A DNA stretch of 64,000 nt from Gymnopus androsaceus JB14 (taxonomy: Eukaryota > Basidiomycota > Agaricomycetes > Agaricales > Omphalotaceae). The stretch spans positions 90,702-154,701 of the forward strand of contig ML769467.1 of assembly GCA_009733575.1 (NCBI GenBank). The letters run 5' to 3'. Both the position numbers and the translations under genes were made by a program. A model generated the notes under the pieces. The model saw only the letters and a program-made list of their open reading frames with translations. It was not told the DNA's origin and did no database searches. Shown here one piece after another: positions 21,577-34,126 of this stretch; within the stretch, counting starts at the first letter, position 1; every line of letters begins with the position of its first letter.

Positions 21577-22171
21577 GTACTCGGGTCGGGTGAGATCAGT
21601 GGGGGGAAGGAGAGAAGCGGAACTTCGCGTCTCGCGCGCTCGCCGCTGGTTAAATAGCGTCCAAGGTCCCCGACACCGTATCCATCAGTCAGGAATGACA
21701 GATACGGTAGGCGGGAAGCCTAAGCTTCATTTTCCCGATGACATAGCCATTTTCAGCTATTCATCCATTGTACTCACTTCCCGCCCTCCGCGATTGTCGT
21801 CGCCTACCCCACTCCTAGATTGCTGCTGGTGCCAAACTTGTGCCACTGAAGGAGTTTGGAGAGCCCCGAGGTTCCTAATTATGCGTGGCAAATACCTTAT
21901 TGCTGTACAATCACACCACTTTCAGATACTGTTTACGACACCGCAAATTACAACCTTACCCGTATAGTGGGAGCGCAGTAGCTTGACTCGTTTTTTTTTG
22001 GCTACTCGAGCTTCCATTGCGAGGATGATTGGATGCAATAAAGTATGCACCGTCCTCAATGTAAGTAGTAGAATTAAATAAAACCGGATTGCTACGCCTG
22101 GTATAATCACCCTAGGATGATACACCACGAATAGAACATGATAAATAAACCCATTATGTCACGATACTAAA
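21577..22171. other. Intergenic, nothing recognised
   Basis: About 600 bp between the DUF6536 gene start and the peroxidase gene end. It is GC-mixed and contains no frame with splice structure or family similarity. Confidence 0.5.
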
Positions 22172-24202
22172 CTAAAACGTTGGGAATATATCAAACAAAT
22201 AAAAGTTTTCCTGGGTGTAGGTGACACCATCTGCAATGCTTGTTATTTCCGACAAGTACATGACACTGCCGCTGACAGTGGTTGTGAAGAACGTAAACCC
22301 TCCTTCAGGGGGATTGCTCTCATCGAGTTGGAGATTGATAGATGTGGTCGAAGGAAGGAAAGGGGGGACAGCGGCGGACGATTGGGGTTCGAATGCAATA
22401 ACGGACACGTTGGTTGAAGCTACATTCCCGCGTACCTATAAAACATGAAATTGAGTATCTGCGAACATAATCGTGAACGCATATAACCACATACCGCCAC
22501 AACAACTTTTGTATCTACGCCAACCTCTGGTACTTGAATCAATTGAGTGCGGATACTATCGACAAACAGCGAATCCTGCTCAATCACAAATCCAGAACCG
22601 CCATTATCGACAACAACTGGATCAGAGCCGTCATTGTCATTGATTTCGAACCAAAATTTGGAAATTGAAGAGGTGGCGTTGATAGTCGCGTTGAAAAAGT
22701 AGCGTTCAGCGGTTGCACCTAGTATTTGGCCAATTATACTGAAATCGACTTGCTCAGTACTGGATGGTAGTATGGAGCATCCAGTGGATGGACAGAAAGA
22801 TCCCTGTCGATCGGTCCATAGCATAGTTATTGTTGAGGTCGTGCTGGGACTGAGAACCTAGAGATGCGATTTATCAATTCTAGCATTTGACAAATCCAAG
22901 CATACGTACTCGCAGAGAGGTGGTCATAATGAATGTACCATTTTGGTATGCAAACAGGGGATCCCCTACGAGGTAGTCAAACGGCTCCGAAATAGGATCG
23001 GTGAGGTTCACGCCGTTTGGAACATTGTTGATCATTCTTTGAATCAAGTTTCCACAGGTTTCGGTGAATGTGTCAGGCGAGAGAAGACTGTTATCAAAGG
23101 AAGATTATTGGAAAGAGTTTTTAAGATAAATATACGTACCTCTGCATGGTCGCATTTCCGTCGCTCGAGAAAATGCGGAAATCTGATCTCGTAGTTACAT
23201 TCGGGCCCACAACAAGGATATCCTGAGTAGTATTTTGAAGATACTGGGAGACTCTACAAATCTCTTCTGAATGGCCCAAAGAACCAGAAAGCATAGGCTT
23301 CACTTACATTGTGGTGTCGAAAGCAGGGGTTGTATCAAAGGTGTCGACATCGATTGAGGTATTGGTCACGATCAAAGGGAAGTCCGCTTGTCTGACGCCG
23401 CCAAGTGTATGTCCACACGCAACGAGAGCTATCATCTCTGTTTCGCTGAAGCCCTGGCGCCGGAAAGACTCTATATGTGAAGCAAGAGGCTGTTGTGGCT
23501 CCGGAACGAGTGGTGGGCCCGCTTCAGTGGCATCAACACGCCCGGCACTGAAGGGAATGACTGGACCCCCGCACGATACGACAGCAAATATAGCTCCTAG
23601 AGCTATCACATCTGCCACTGTTTGTGGTTGGAAATGCAATCCGTTAGATTCTTTCTTGTACTTGTTCAATAATTCATACATACTTCCCGAGTACGGAGTG
23701 ACCATGGGCGTTAAAGATGATAAGGAATTAAAGTCGCTCAACGAGGCAATCATCCCTTCTCCAATATTCTGTTGCAGTATCAGTTCAGTCCAAGGAAATT
23801 GTGGATAATAGATACCTGAGGTCTGTCGAGTTCGTACATAATTGATGCGTCCGCCCCTCCAGTACCGTCGTCTACATTGTGAGTCGCGGCGTCGTGATAA
23901 GCCTACAAAGAGGAACCAAGTTAGTTGTTTCATTCAAGAGCCATTGCGAGTGCACTTGCAAGGCGAAGCCATTGTGCAGGTACGGTCGTGTTATCTCGTG
24001 CAGGGCACCCTCGGAAAAGGTTTAGGGGACCTATGTAAGAAGTCAAGTTGTCAGATTCCATCTGCTGTCTTTTGAGGAACAACTTCTACTCACCCTCGTA
24101 AAGTTGGTGATCCGCATAATTCAGCAAGGGATTGGGCCACTGAAACGTTGAACTATAGGCATAGCCAACGAAATTGCATAGCAAGACTAGTCGGATAGGC
24201 AT
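22172..24202 (-). CDS. Secreted heme peroxidase (plant/fungal peroxidase superfamily)
   Basis: The start at 24202 gives MPIRLVLLCNFVGYAYS, a signal peptide. Exons join through about eight introns. The distal heme site is WLRL/AYHDAATHN followed by DGTGGADASI (Arg, His and the structural Asp-Ser). The middle has GMADVIALGAIFAVVSCGGP and FSAGRVDA. The proximal His is in EMIALVACGHTLGGV. The C-terminal roughly 250 residues are a beta-rich, Asn/Thr-rich region with no recognised domain, ending NFYLFDIFPTF. The intron inside the distal site begins with GCAAGT, a GC-AG intron that keeps the frame at the catalytic motif. No lesion was seen. Peroxidases of this type oxidise phenolic or other donors with H2O2 outside the cell; the donor is not deducible. 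A fragment of a paralogue lies at 18944. Confidence 0.85.
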
Positions 24203-27200
24203 GGATACTTATGTTGTGAAGGGTTTGGGACTAAACACGATGAGGATGTCAGTAAAATGGGGCATGGTACTTGTACTTCTGTGACTCTATGTATTCAGGG
24301 GAAGGATACTATCCGCAGTTCAAGCATCAATTTGATTGGCCAAAGAATTCTCGAGACTCAAGAGGCGAACTCACCGTCAAATCCTGTTCTTTTGGACGCA
24401 AAATATATGCTAACGCCAAGATAATTTGGACAACCTTCCCGCGCATTATTGTGTATCTACATACTAGCCATGCGATCAAAGCATTCTTGGGATGGATTGA
24501 TCACCTACCATTCAATGCTAACAATCTAAACCTGTACATACCTTTCATAAAAATAAAAAGACCAAGGGAAAGCGTATATCTCTCCGGTCATTCCTGACCG
24601 TTGCGCACTGTCGTGCAAGCAAAAAAGAGTATATACTCGTAGACGCTGAAGACTTGCGCGTTGGCGCTTATCATATCCTTCCATCTTGTCCGACCTACCA
24701 TTAGACAACAAAATTCTCTGCCTCACGGCTTTCAGCCATTATTTCTTAGCGCGTCCCGATAACTTGATGAATTCTATTGTCTAGTATCGTTCTCGCGCAT
24801 TTGTGCAATAAAGCGTATAGCACCAGTGTTTTATGATTCGGTAAATGCGAAATTCTTATTTGAAGCTCATAAGGAGGCATTGCCTACGGAACCGTTCTAC
24901 AGGACCAGCTCTGAAAGGGTTTTCTCCCAGATTTTCGATAAATCTTCCAAACTCAAGCTTCACTAGCTTTCTGTCTTTATACTAGATCGCCTATACTTCA
25001 AGAGTTCAACTTCCAAGCTCCAAGCCTCGCGTGTATTTTGGAGGCAGAAATTCACACTGATCTACAAATTCCAAGCGGTTGTAACTTTGCCATCATAGCC
25101 CCCTGCGCAAAAATATAAAACAGGCAATGTAAGTGTTTCAACGCGCTGATCGAGTTCCCCTCACTTTCAATGTGATTTGAAGATACTCTATAGTCAATAT
25201 CATCTATAAAGGTGAGAGGTGTATTATTCAGCCTTCGAGATGCGCTTCAACTGCTTCCCTATCATGGCCTTCAGTCTAGTCTGCACTACGTTAGCCTTAT
25301 CCCTGAGCTCACTCAAATGAGCAGCTGTCCTGGGTAAGTAGTGGGAACATCTAATCACGCCGCTCGGGGGCTCTTTCGATTCTTCAGTCGACTTCCCCGC
25401 CGCTGACCAACTCCAACGTTAAACAATCTCTGCACGAAAAAGAAGAACGCATGACCGGTAGCGAATCCCTTCTCAGCATACAGATAGGTCTATACACTAC
25501 CGGTTCGATGAATGTATAGGTAACGAAAGAGCTCTTGGAGGCCGCTCCCACCAAGCCCATTCGAAGGCACAAAGAACAAAAAACAGAGCCATCACTTCCA
25601 CTATTCTTGACGCACAAATGCAAATTCTCCAAGAACGAGTGACAGTGCTTCCCGTCCGAGAGTATCTTCGATGGTACTGTCATTTTCCACCTCTCAGTGC
25701 AAAACTTGGGAGGGTGAAGATGCAAATATATCTAGCTGAATGCAGGGGAGTTATCACAGTACTGACGGAAAACATCAGAAACGTTATTGCTCTGGTGAGG
25801 ACTAAATAAACCTGTCAAGCTTTAGACGTTTCTAGTCTCAAGAATCCAGATCCAACGATATAAATGAACTTCTCGTTTACATTTCACAGACGAAGACGAT
25901 TGCCAGTGCTTCGACTCGGAGGATGTAAACTATGACTATATTATGTTCAACTCCACGGCCATGAAAGAAAGAGGAAACTAACGCAGCGCAACTTGGAACT
26001 GAGGTTGCCTTGGAGGGTTTTCCCCGAGTTCAGTGCATTTTTCAAACGGATGAGAGACCAGCTAAATGATGGAATCGAGGGCTCGACGCTGTGGGTGATG
26101 TCAAAATTTCTTTCCCAATTGGGAACTGCGCGCGCTCATTCATGTTCATTGTTTATAGCCGAACTAAGCTCGCGGATATTGTGATACTTCTAGCTCCGTT
26201 TACATAAGTAGTAGCTAGGCTGACTAAAATTTATCATACTTCATCGCAAAAACAAGTCTTTGGTTGGTTTTATTGCTTTATGTAGCATCCTTGAGGCCGC
26301 CTCTGGTTTCATCAATTTAACAAGCCTCACATCTTCTTATCGTGAACATTCCAGTCCTAGTGGTACCTGAATTCAAGCCACCAAGTGCGTTTACCAGCAA
26401 AGTAACCTACCGACTGTCAAAGCGATCATATCAAGCTTCTGTGCCTGCACTCGACCGCGCTTCACGTTCGTAATATCGTATGTTTCTGGCAGTATTTGTG
26501 CCTTCGACATCCCTGCATCCTTAGTTATCAGTGTAATAAGTAGGAGCGTAGAGCGGAATACCGTCGCCGTAACTCAACACTCACCTCGAGACGGACACGA
26601 GGGATGTCGAATTGTATACGACATAATTTTGAAGCAAGGTTTCATTATTGCATTTGGGTAACTTATGGCTTTCGTATGAGCCAATTGAACTCTTGGAATT
26701 CGAATAACGTATACTTTGCCTCCCGAGGTCAGGAGAAGCTGTAGAGTTGCATACTGTAGCGGCCCTTAGCCGCGACCATTTCGGTCTCGGAAAGATGAGA
26801 ATCACTATGTAGACGCGCTTTCACCTTCGATCAGGACGGCGTGATGCTCAGAGATGTATTTTTGCAAGCCAAATTCAAGAGTAGCATTCTCCTCGATACT
26901 ATCATACGACGGGAGAGATTACTAGTAGCCTTGTTCTTCTGACAAAGATGAGAGGTCGTGCTCCCTCCACAGAAGGACTGGTTAGGCACACGAGCACTTA
27001 CATCCGAGATTCAAACATTTTGATTCTTGAATAAGGCAAAATTGACCACGTCCTCAACGCAACTCCAGGTCCAGCGCTTTCCGCGAACACCAAGAACACG
27101 CATTTACAACGTGTTCTCGAAATCCGTTTCCAATTTCTGATATTCAGATGAATGGAACACCACGGTCATACGTTCAAGTCAGGAATCTGACACAGTGTGA

Positions 27201-29887
27201 GTACGAGTACATTTGAAGTTAGCACTGAGGAAGATGAAAGGAGAAATGAAAGGGAAAAAGAAGCTGGCCCTCGGGTTTGGAAGGGAAAAAGATATTCACG
27301 AGACAGATGAGTGAGAAGAGGTGAGGATGGGCACGATAAAGGGACATATGTAGATCAGGAAGCTTCGAAGATAGAATTGGCACCCTTTCCTTTGACTTCG
27401 AGATATCGCTAAAGACGTTGAGCATGCGTCTGTAGATCGGCAGGCGTTCAAGCTTTAATTGAAAGGGTCTATCAAAGGACTGAGAAACCTTATAGCTGGA
27501 ATGATGAGAGAGGCCGAAGCAAGCCAGTTCAGTTGACGCAGGGACGCGAAGTAAAGCAAACAAACCAATGTGGCATATCTACGATAGAGAGACATCCAAA
27601 TGAGATTGCGCAAAAGCCTCTGCCTGGAGGCGTAAAGGCGCACATAAAAGTGGACAATACTTATTTAGAACCCTTCAGAGGGAAGTAACATTGCCATCTG
27701 GAGAACATTAGGCGTCCTGCGCTTTGCGTATGATCCGCGAAGATAAAGAGTGTCATAGAGCCGGATAGAGGATATTTTAATACATATTCGGAGCTCCTCG
27801 ACGGCGTAACTCTGCTCCAAATCCCACTCCCAGTGCAATTGTAATAGGAGTTGAGGATTTATTTTGAAAACATGCGTATGAGTTTGGCCGAAATGTGGAG
27901 GAAGAAGATGGAACCAATGAAGACCAGGGAAAGGACAAGAACGATGAAAGGATCACTAGATGAAAAAATCATTAGGGAGTTCACGCATTCGAATAGTGCT
28001 ACAACTCACACTCGTAACCCAGGCGAATCGTCCGTGTATAGCTTCAGCATTGTGTTTGAAGACCCGCCTGCACCTGCAGCCCGACTAGAATTGGGCCTTA
28101 CAGCCTGGTTCCCTGTGGCTCGCCGCCTATTTCAAAAAGTAAGGATTTCAAGTTCTCGAAAGATAATTTCTTCAAGACACACCGGATTTGAGCACCAGGC
28201 GGCTTCGCTACGGAAGATGTGGCAGAACGAGTGGCCGGGGAACGAGGAGTATCAGAGTCAGACTGAAAGCATAGATTAGTTTGAGCAACAAAAAAAGTAC
28301 CTCAGTCACTGACCATAGTAATAAAGAAAGGTTTTGCTGGCAGTCATTAGTTAGCGCTGAGGTTCGTGTCAGTCACACGTGAGATCGACACGTCGCAGCA
28401 GCGCCTATTTCCACCTCTTATTCCGCACGACCCTCGTTGGGTCCCCGGTCAATCATTAATGCGTATACTCGATTCGACAATCCGTCTGCTCGTCATTGCT
28501 CCTTCTACTAAATAAATGACGAACAGCTTTTCGATTGCGCGATGCGAACGTATATAACCAGTTCTTCGGGGCACTACTTTTGTGTCTACAGGGGCTAGGA
28601 GAAAACCCGCTTGAGCAGTACTCCAGATCCCTAATACGTGTACATTTTCATAAACCACTTCGTCCCTCAAGCTAATTAGGATCCAATTCAATCAGCACCA
28701 CTCTAGACTCCACGGCCTTCAGAAAATAGTAATACTTGGATGGCGGAGATCTCAAGTAAGTTTCGGTTCCATGTTACCGAGTTACATGTATGCGTACGGT
28801 TGATGTATGACAGTAGACCTGCGTATAAAGCTGGAGAATCCCCACGGCTTCGCAGTTCTAGTGTCGCGTCGCGCATGTCTCATCGTATCATATGACTGTA
28901 GAGTAGTATCTCTGCCCTCAGCCCAGGCCCTTCACTGCTCCCATCTCAACCACATATCCCTAGTATTCTATCGTCTGGTAGACGAAAGCCAAGCCCTCGG
29001 AAGAGATCATGCGAAATGATTGGCTTTCCCCTCGATCGAGCACACCTGGGTGTCTGAACGTCGCATACTGACACCCATAATCCGTTTCAACCAGGCGGGT
29101 TTATTCGCTTGTACAAGGTCCGGAGCCCTCTTTAATTGTCTTGTTTGTAAGTAGGACGTATTGTTGGCTAGTCACAGATACACAGTCCAAGGTGTGTTCC
29201 ACTCTGCTCTTGATCACGCGTCTAATTAAGCACCAACATTGTAGCCAAGCTTTCTTGCTGGAGACTAAGTGGGGTATTGGATCATTTGAGCCTTCTGCCA
29301 ACTTTCCCAGTTCCAGTCAGTCGAAATTTGCCAAAAATCAGCTAGTCTCGAATGCTTCATCGCGGATGTTGGTATCTACCGATCTGATGTCAGATAAAAA
29401 CTTACACCGTCTACATCAAACAATGGAGGGAATTTGGAGAACCTCAAGATCACGGACATCACCTTAATATTGCGAGTCGTCCAATAGCCAGCCTATGTAT
29501 TAGGCGAAGGAGAAGCTCAATGTCAAGGAACAAATAAACATACTCATAATCGACATCCTGGAATCTCAGCGGCAGTTCGGTATCTATTTACATTTTCCGC
29601 ATGCTGATTTCCGAGTCTCCGACCTGGACACGATCTGGTCCTCTGATTTGTTCGAACAAAGCGACGTGACATGGTTCATTTCGTCTCGCTCGCTTATCCT
29701 GCCTCGTGTCCCCTAAATCGAGGCTTCGCCGTATCGGGATGGTTTCTTCCTTTTAGATCATTCTCCTCTAACCACCGGGTGGCACGTGTTGACACATCCG
29801 TTTCATTCATATATTGCGGTTTACTTACTTTCGCCTATCTGGCTCTCGGTCAGACTCCCCCGGCACCAACCGCTCCCTCCTCCATTG
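24203..29887. other. Gene-poor 5.7-kb stretch
   Basis: No gene with recognisable family or complete splice structure was found, apart from a possible decayed small secreted protein at 25240-25809. A frame at 27851-28279 (plus) is open for 142 codons and compositionally mixed, but it has no supporting motif. Base composition is close to neutral and there are no long repeats. Confidence 0.5.
25240..25809 (+). pseudogene. Possible decayed small secreted protein gene
   Basis: MRFNCFPIMAFSLVCTTLAL is a good signal peptide, but it runs into TGA at 25318-25320. A GTAAGT...TTCAG intron and later open segments (VKQSLHEKEERMTG; ILDAQMQILQERVTVL) have the amphipathic character of a small secreted protein, yet they do not join in one frame. 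A TATA-like AAAAATATAAAA precedes it by about 130 bp. It is either a pseudogene or a chance pattern. Confidence 0.3.
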
Positions 29888-32016
29888 ATGTTCAGTCTTG
29901 GTTCAGGCTCAGTCTGCGATGTCTGTCTTGAATCTTTTGGCCTTGACTTGAAGGCGCCGTGCTCTATCTCGTGGTACGTACCCTTTCAGATCAGTGCTTT
30001 GTTGTCTGACATACTTTTAGCGGTCACGTATTCTGCGCAGACTGCCTTCAGCATATCACGCGTCAAAGTTGTCCTTTGTGCAGAATTCACTTCGACCCTC
30101 GATTGATTGTCAAGCTTCACGTTGATTTGGACAGTCTCAAAGCCGCGTCGGCCAGTGCTGAGGATTCAAAATCTGCTGAAGAGGAGGCTCGCTCTCTTCA
30201 TGAAAGGATCGCTGCTGTGGCCAATAGAGGCACCACTGAAGCTAACCTACGTGCGTTGATATCGGAGTGTAAAACATTCCTCTCAAATCAGCCTCGAAAT
30301 TTGGTGAGCCTTGTCAGTCTCCGACTACACATGGGACTTATCGCGTCATTCTCTTTCAGTTCCAGGATTTGCGCGTCAGCCTTCGCATGATTGCTTATCT
30401 TTGTGAAGTGAAAAGTACTTTGAGGTCACAGAATCAGGCGGTGGATTCATACAAAGAACAGCTTGAAGGGAAGCAGACAGAACACGAAGAACTTTCAAGG
30501 CGGGTATTGGAGCTTGATGGTGCTAGGAAAGAGGCAGTTAATGCAAGAAGAAAGGCTGAAGGAGAGAGAAAGGATATACAAGCCAATGCAGTGCAACGAG
30601 AGCTGGAACTCACGCAGAAGGTATCGGATATGCAGAACAAGTACATTGATCTCTTGGAGTGAGTCTCCTCATTGTCATACTTGTGCTTTACCTTTACTAA
30701 CGCGCTTCTACTAGACAAGTAAGTCTTGGATTCTTCGAATGGTCTTACTACTTGCTCAAGGCACTCTAGCTGAACAAGCAAAAAGCACTGAATGACGCTC
30801 TCCGGGAGGAACTTCACTGCCTCAATGGCTCATTCTACAGTGAGCAAGCCGACTATCAACGTCATTCCAAATCCAAGCCTAGCCTAGATTCGTTGAGACC
30901 GTCTGGTGAGACGCGGGCTGATCGCTCGGAGCTGAGAGGGCTTAACGTGCCCGAGCAAGAGTTTATGATTTCACCTCTTCCTGAATTCACAAGCAATGCT
31001 CTCGCCGCAGACAACTTCGTGGGCCTTCCGAGTGAAGAGGATTCGATGGATAACACCGGTGGCTGCGGAGCCGTGGACTGTCCTCATTCATGCGACTGCT
31101 CACAGTTCACCTCAGAAGAAGTACCATCTAATCCTCCGACAGTTCCGGTGACACCAAGCTTGCTTTCTTTGACGGCGCCTAGCTTTGATGGTGATCATAG
31201 AGCTTCGCGATCGCATTCTTTCTCCAGTCGCTCGGCCATTCCCACTCGGCCCGCTTCACCGGTTGTGCGTCCTATTCCGGACCAACTTCCTCACGAGCGA
31301 AACAGTCTATTGCGCAATCATTTCCATGATTTGCTCTCTGACACTCCTGCGAGCATGGCTTCGTCTCTACCCAACTCGGTAGACTATCCCTCATACGACA
31401 GCAGTGGAAGCTCTCCCAGTCAACGGTCGTCTCCACCTCGCTCTATACCATCTCGATCCCTTGAAAGCTCTTTCGCTTCCATGTCTCCTGCACCTATTCC
31501 AATCCCTTCAGTCCAGCCGACCACTTCAATTACGACTGCAGGCTTCTATACCATCGCACAGCAATCTTCCGCAACGACCAGCTTTGTCGCGGGCCAGCAG
31601 TCACGCAGTCGCGATGGAGAATGCTCAGCGGGAGAAAAGGAAAGAGCATGGTGCAGGCGACCGTCGGAAGTCGGATAAGGTGGAAAGGACTCGTGACCAT
31701 TCACGAGAACCTGGCGCTGAAGCAACATCGCTACTCTCCAGAGTCCCCAATACATCAGTCAACTTTTCCTGACTCTGAAAGGGCGCGTCCTCCTCTTCCT
31801 TTTTCCACCAAGCCTGAATCTCAGGCTCTTTCCCCCACCACACAGAGCGATCCACGGGATGGCGAACGTTCATCGTCGAACCGTTACGGCTCTTCTGAGT
31901 CTGACCGATCCATGCGCGAATCTTCGCGCCGCTCGAAAAACCACATTCAAGTGCATGAACTTGATTTTAATTCTGCTGCTCAGGTATCCAGCTCTGTCGG
32001 TCGATCCTCCCCCTGA
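29888..32016 (+). CDS. RING-finger protein with coiled coil and disordered tail (first of three)
   Basis: Exons 29888-29973, 30021-30303, 30360-30658, a 4-nt microexon 30715-30718, and 30770 onward join in frame. The N-terminus begins MFSLGSGSVCDVCLESFG. Its RING finger continues with CGHVFCADCLQHI and QSCPLCRIHF (C-x2-C, C-G-H-x-F-C-x2-C, C-x2-C), consistent with a C3HC4 E3 ubiquitin ligase. A coiled coil follows (SYKEQLEGKQTEHEELSRRV onward, about residues 140-250), then a long Ser/Pro-rich region. The frame appears to shift near 31620 and again near 31765 in a T run. The peptide character (SDKVERTRDHSREPG, then ERARPPLPFSTKPES) carries on in the next frame each time, so single-base errors or a damaged C-terminus are likely. 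The substrate is unknown. Confidence 0.75.
30715..30718 (+). other. 4-nt microexon (ACAA)
   Basis: It is flanked by a good acceptor (cttctactag) and a consensus donor (gtaagt). The preceding exon ends in phase 2 and the next starts in phase 0, so exactly these four bases are needed to complete a Glu codon and add Gln within the coiled coil. The same microexon structure occurs at 47218-47221. Confidence 0.75.
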
Positions 32017-32438
32017 CGCCTTCCTCCTTCAAAACTGGAATGCCTCGTCCCTCTCGGGACTCCTCGAGTGCTTACGGGGTCAGGGGTCAAAGTCCTTCCT
32101 ACCACTATGACAACTGCGAGTACAAGTTTAGCTGGATTTGCTTAACGTTCAATTTCATTCTCGATTCTATGTTACTGAATTAAGACTCTCGGAGACATTA
32201 CCTGCATTTTTCTTTCTTTAGACATCGGAACAAACCACTCATAGCTGAACCTTTATCTCATATGTTTATTCGTTCCTCGAAGGACGACTTTCGCATCCAT
32301 CTTCTGTACTGGCTAAATCTACGCGTCATTTGTATATTTTGTACATATGTAAAGGAATAATTGCACGTCACATATCATGTTGCTTTTTGTCTGCTGCGAG
32401 TACCCAAGTTCCTATTGTGGTAAGTACCTGTTGTGGCG

Positions 32439-32755
32439 CTCAAAGATACAAGATCCGTCCAGGTATGAAGGGAGAGGATCGGACTCAGTCCAGACTGAAA
32501 AATCGCGCCAGGTGGGTGGAAATCTAGACTCGCTTCTTTGCATCCATGAACACCATACTACCGAGGGCCTGCTAACTTTCAACTAACAACTCTCAAAGGT
32601 TAAATCCGTCCAGGTATGAAGGAGAGAGGATCGGACTTAGTCCAGACTGAACAATCGCGCCAGGTGGGTGGAGATCTAGACTCGCTTCTTTGCATCCATG
32701 AACACCATACTACCGAGGGCCTGCCAACTTTCAACTAACAACTCTCAAAGGTTAA
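32439..32755. repeat. Tandem duplication, about 151-bp unit, two copies
   Basis: The segment from about 32439 (ctcaaag...) through 32591 is repeated at 32592-32743 with a few substitutions and a 2-base length difference. The beginning of a third copy is visible (ctcaaaggttaa). It lies in the spacer after the RING gene, and no coding role is apparent. Confidence 0.85.
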
Positions 32756-33059
32756 TTTCGGAAACTAACATTTGAGTGGAGAGCACAATGGTCGGACGAT
32801 TGAAGAGACGCTTCTACCGTGAATGAAGCACCCATGATCACGGTAAAATATAAGCAAAACATCCAGGCAAGGAAAGAGAGAAAGAAGATAACCGGATCTT
32901 CATGTCGAGACGCTACATATGATATCCGCGCCGATAACGACTGCACAAAGGTAAGGTATTATTTGGGCTAAAACATAGCAGAATAAGGAAGCATAAGTAG
33001 CAATACAGGTAAATCCAACAATAGAAAACGAAGAGTAGCACTGTGTAGGGGTACTATGC

Positions 33060-34041
33060 TTAGTTTGACGATCCACATCTCAATCCAGCACCACAAAACT
33101 GTGCGAGCAATACCCAGAGCAACACCTAAAGAAGATAAAAAGTTTTAGCTTCGTATGGATCTATGAGAAGTTCCATCTCACCAGCGCCACCAGAATACCC
33201 AGACAGAGAATCTTCTTATTTTTCCACCACATCTGACGCCTGACATTTCGAGCACCTCGTCTGAACGCAGTAGCTTGACCGGCCATGACATCGGTCTTGT
33301 CTACTAAAAGTTCGATTCTCTCACCCCGACTGAGAATCTGCTCAACATTCTGGACCATGATATCTTTGACTTGATTGAGCTCTGTTTGAGCACGAGCAAT
33401 TTCATCTACAGGGGGAGCAGTGTTGTAGGTGTTCACCAGATTCGCAATTGTGGGCGCAAATGTCCCTTGCAAACCATAGGCTGCAGTTCTGGATCATCGA
33501 GGGAAGAAGATGAGGGTGCTTCTAGGAACTGTATGTTTTCCTCGATCAGTTTCTGTATTAGAGAAATCAGGCAGGTTCCACACCTTTCTCTGGAGTTCGG
33601 ATAGGAATGCGAACGGCATTCTCCTGCAATCTTAATTAAGCACGATCCCTTCAAACTAAATAAACCGCATACCGTCCTGCAGAGTCGTCAGCCATTACCA
33701 GATATGTAAATCCACCTTCGGAAATATAGTGGAAAAGATAGTTTTCCCAAACATAGGTGAGTTTGCTTCGAGTCTTTGTTCAATGGATGCCGAGGCCTTG
33801 AAGAATCCTAACAACCCACCTGTTATTGGGAGGAATCTTTGAAAGTATAGTCTGAGTCGCTAATAGAACAATCTGGTCATTCACGCTTCAACAAAGTTGC
33901 GAAACAAACCTTGAGAGAAATCTCGACTGCCCGCTTTATGTTCAGCGAGAATCGTAGATCCTTGGGCAACTAGGGCGTGTATCTGGAGTGATAGTTTCAG
34001 CGTAGCAAGAATTAATAAGAGGTAATACTGACAAGGGACAT
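33060..34041 (-). CDS. VAMP7-type longin R-SNARE
   Basis: The start at 34041 gives MSL/IHALVAQGSTILAEH, the start of the longin domain. It continues FSQ/ATQTILSKIPPNN, SKLTYVWENYLFHYIS, FTYLVMADDSAGR and MPFAFLSELQRKF over several short introns. The SNARE motif is ARAQTELNQVKDIMVQNVEQ with the zero-layer Arg in ILSRGERIELLVDKTD. The C-terminal membrane anchor is ILVALVLLWVLLAQFCG. Such proteins drive fusion at late endosome and vacuole. Between the longin domain and the SNARE motif (about 33486) the frame must shift by one base to join SSSLDDP to AAYGLQGTFAPTI; no intron solves this. Because the gene is highly conserved elsewhere, I suspect a base-calling error rather than a dead gene. Confidence 0.88.
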
Positions 34042-34126
34042 GGCTGAAGAGAAGCTCGAGACCGTTTGGGACAACCAGCGAATAGCGACCGGCACTGCGC
34101 AGTGATGATGTCACTCATAACGTTGC

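Noticed and set aside
24271..24597. 108-codon open frame upstream of the peroxidase
   Set aside because: No motif, overlaps an open frame on the other strand, and lies in the promoter region of the peroxidase gene.
27851..28279. 142-codon open frame in the gene-poor region
   Set aside because: Mixed composition, no family signal, no splice or signal-peptide support; kept only as a remark.
32439..32755. Possible CRISPR-like array
   Set aside because: Only two long tandem units with no spacers, in a eukaryotic genome; a simple duplication.
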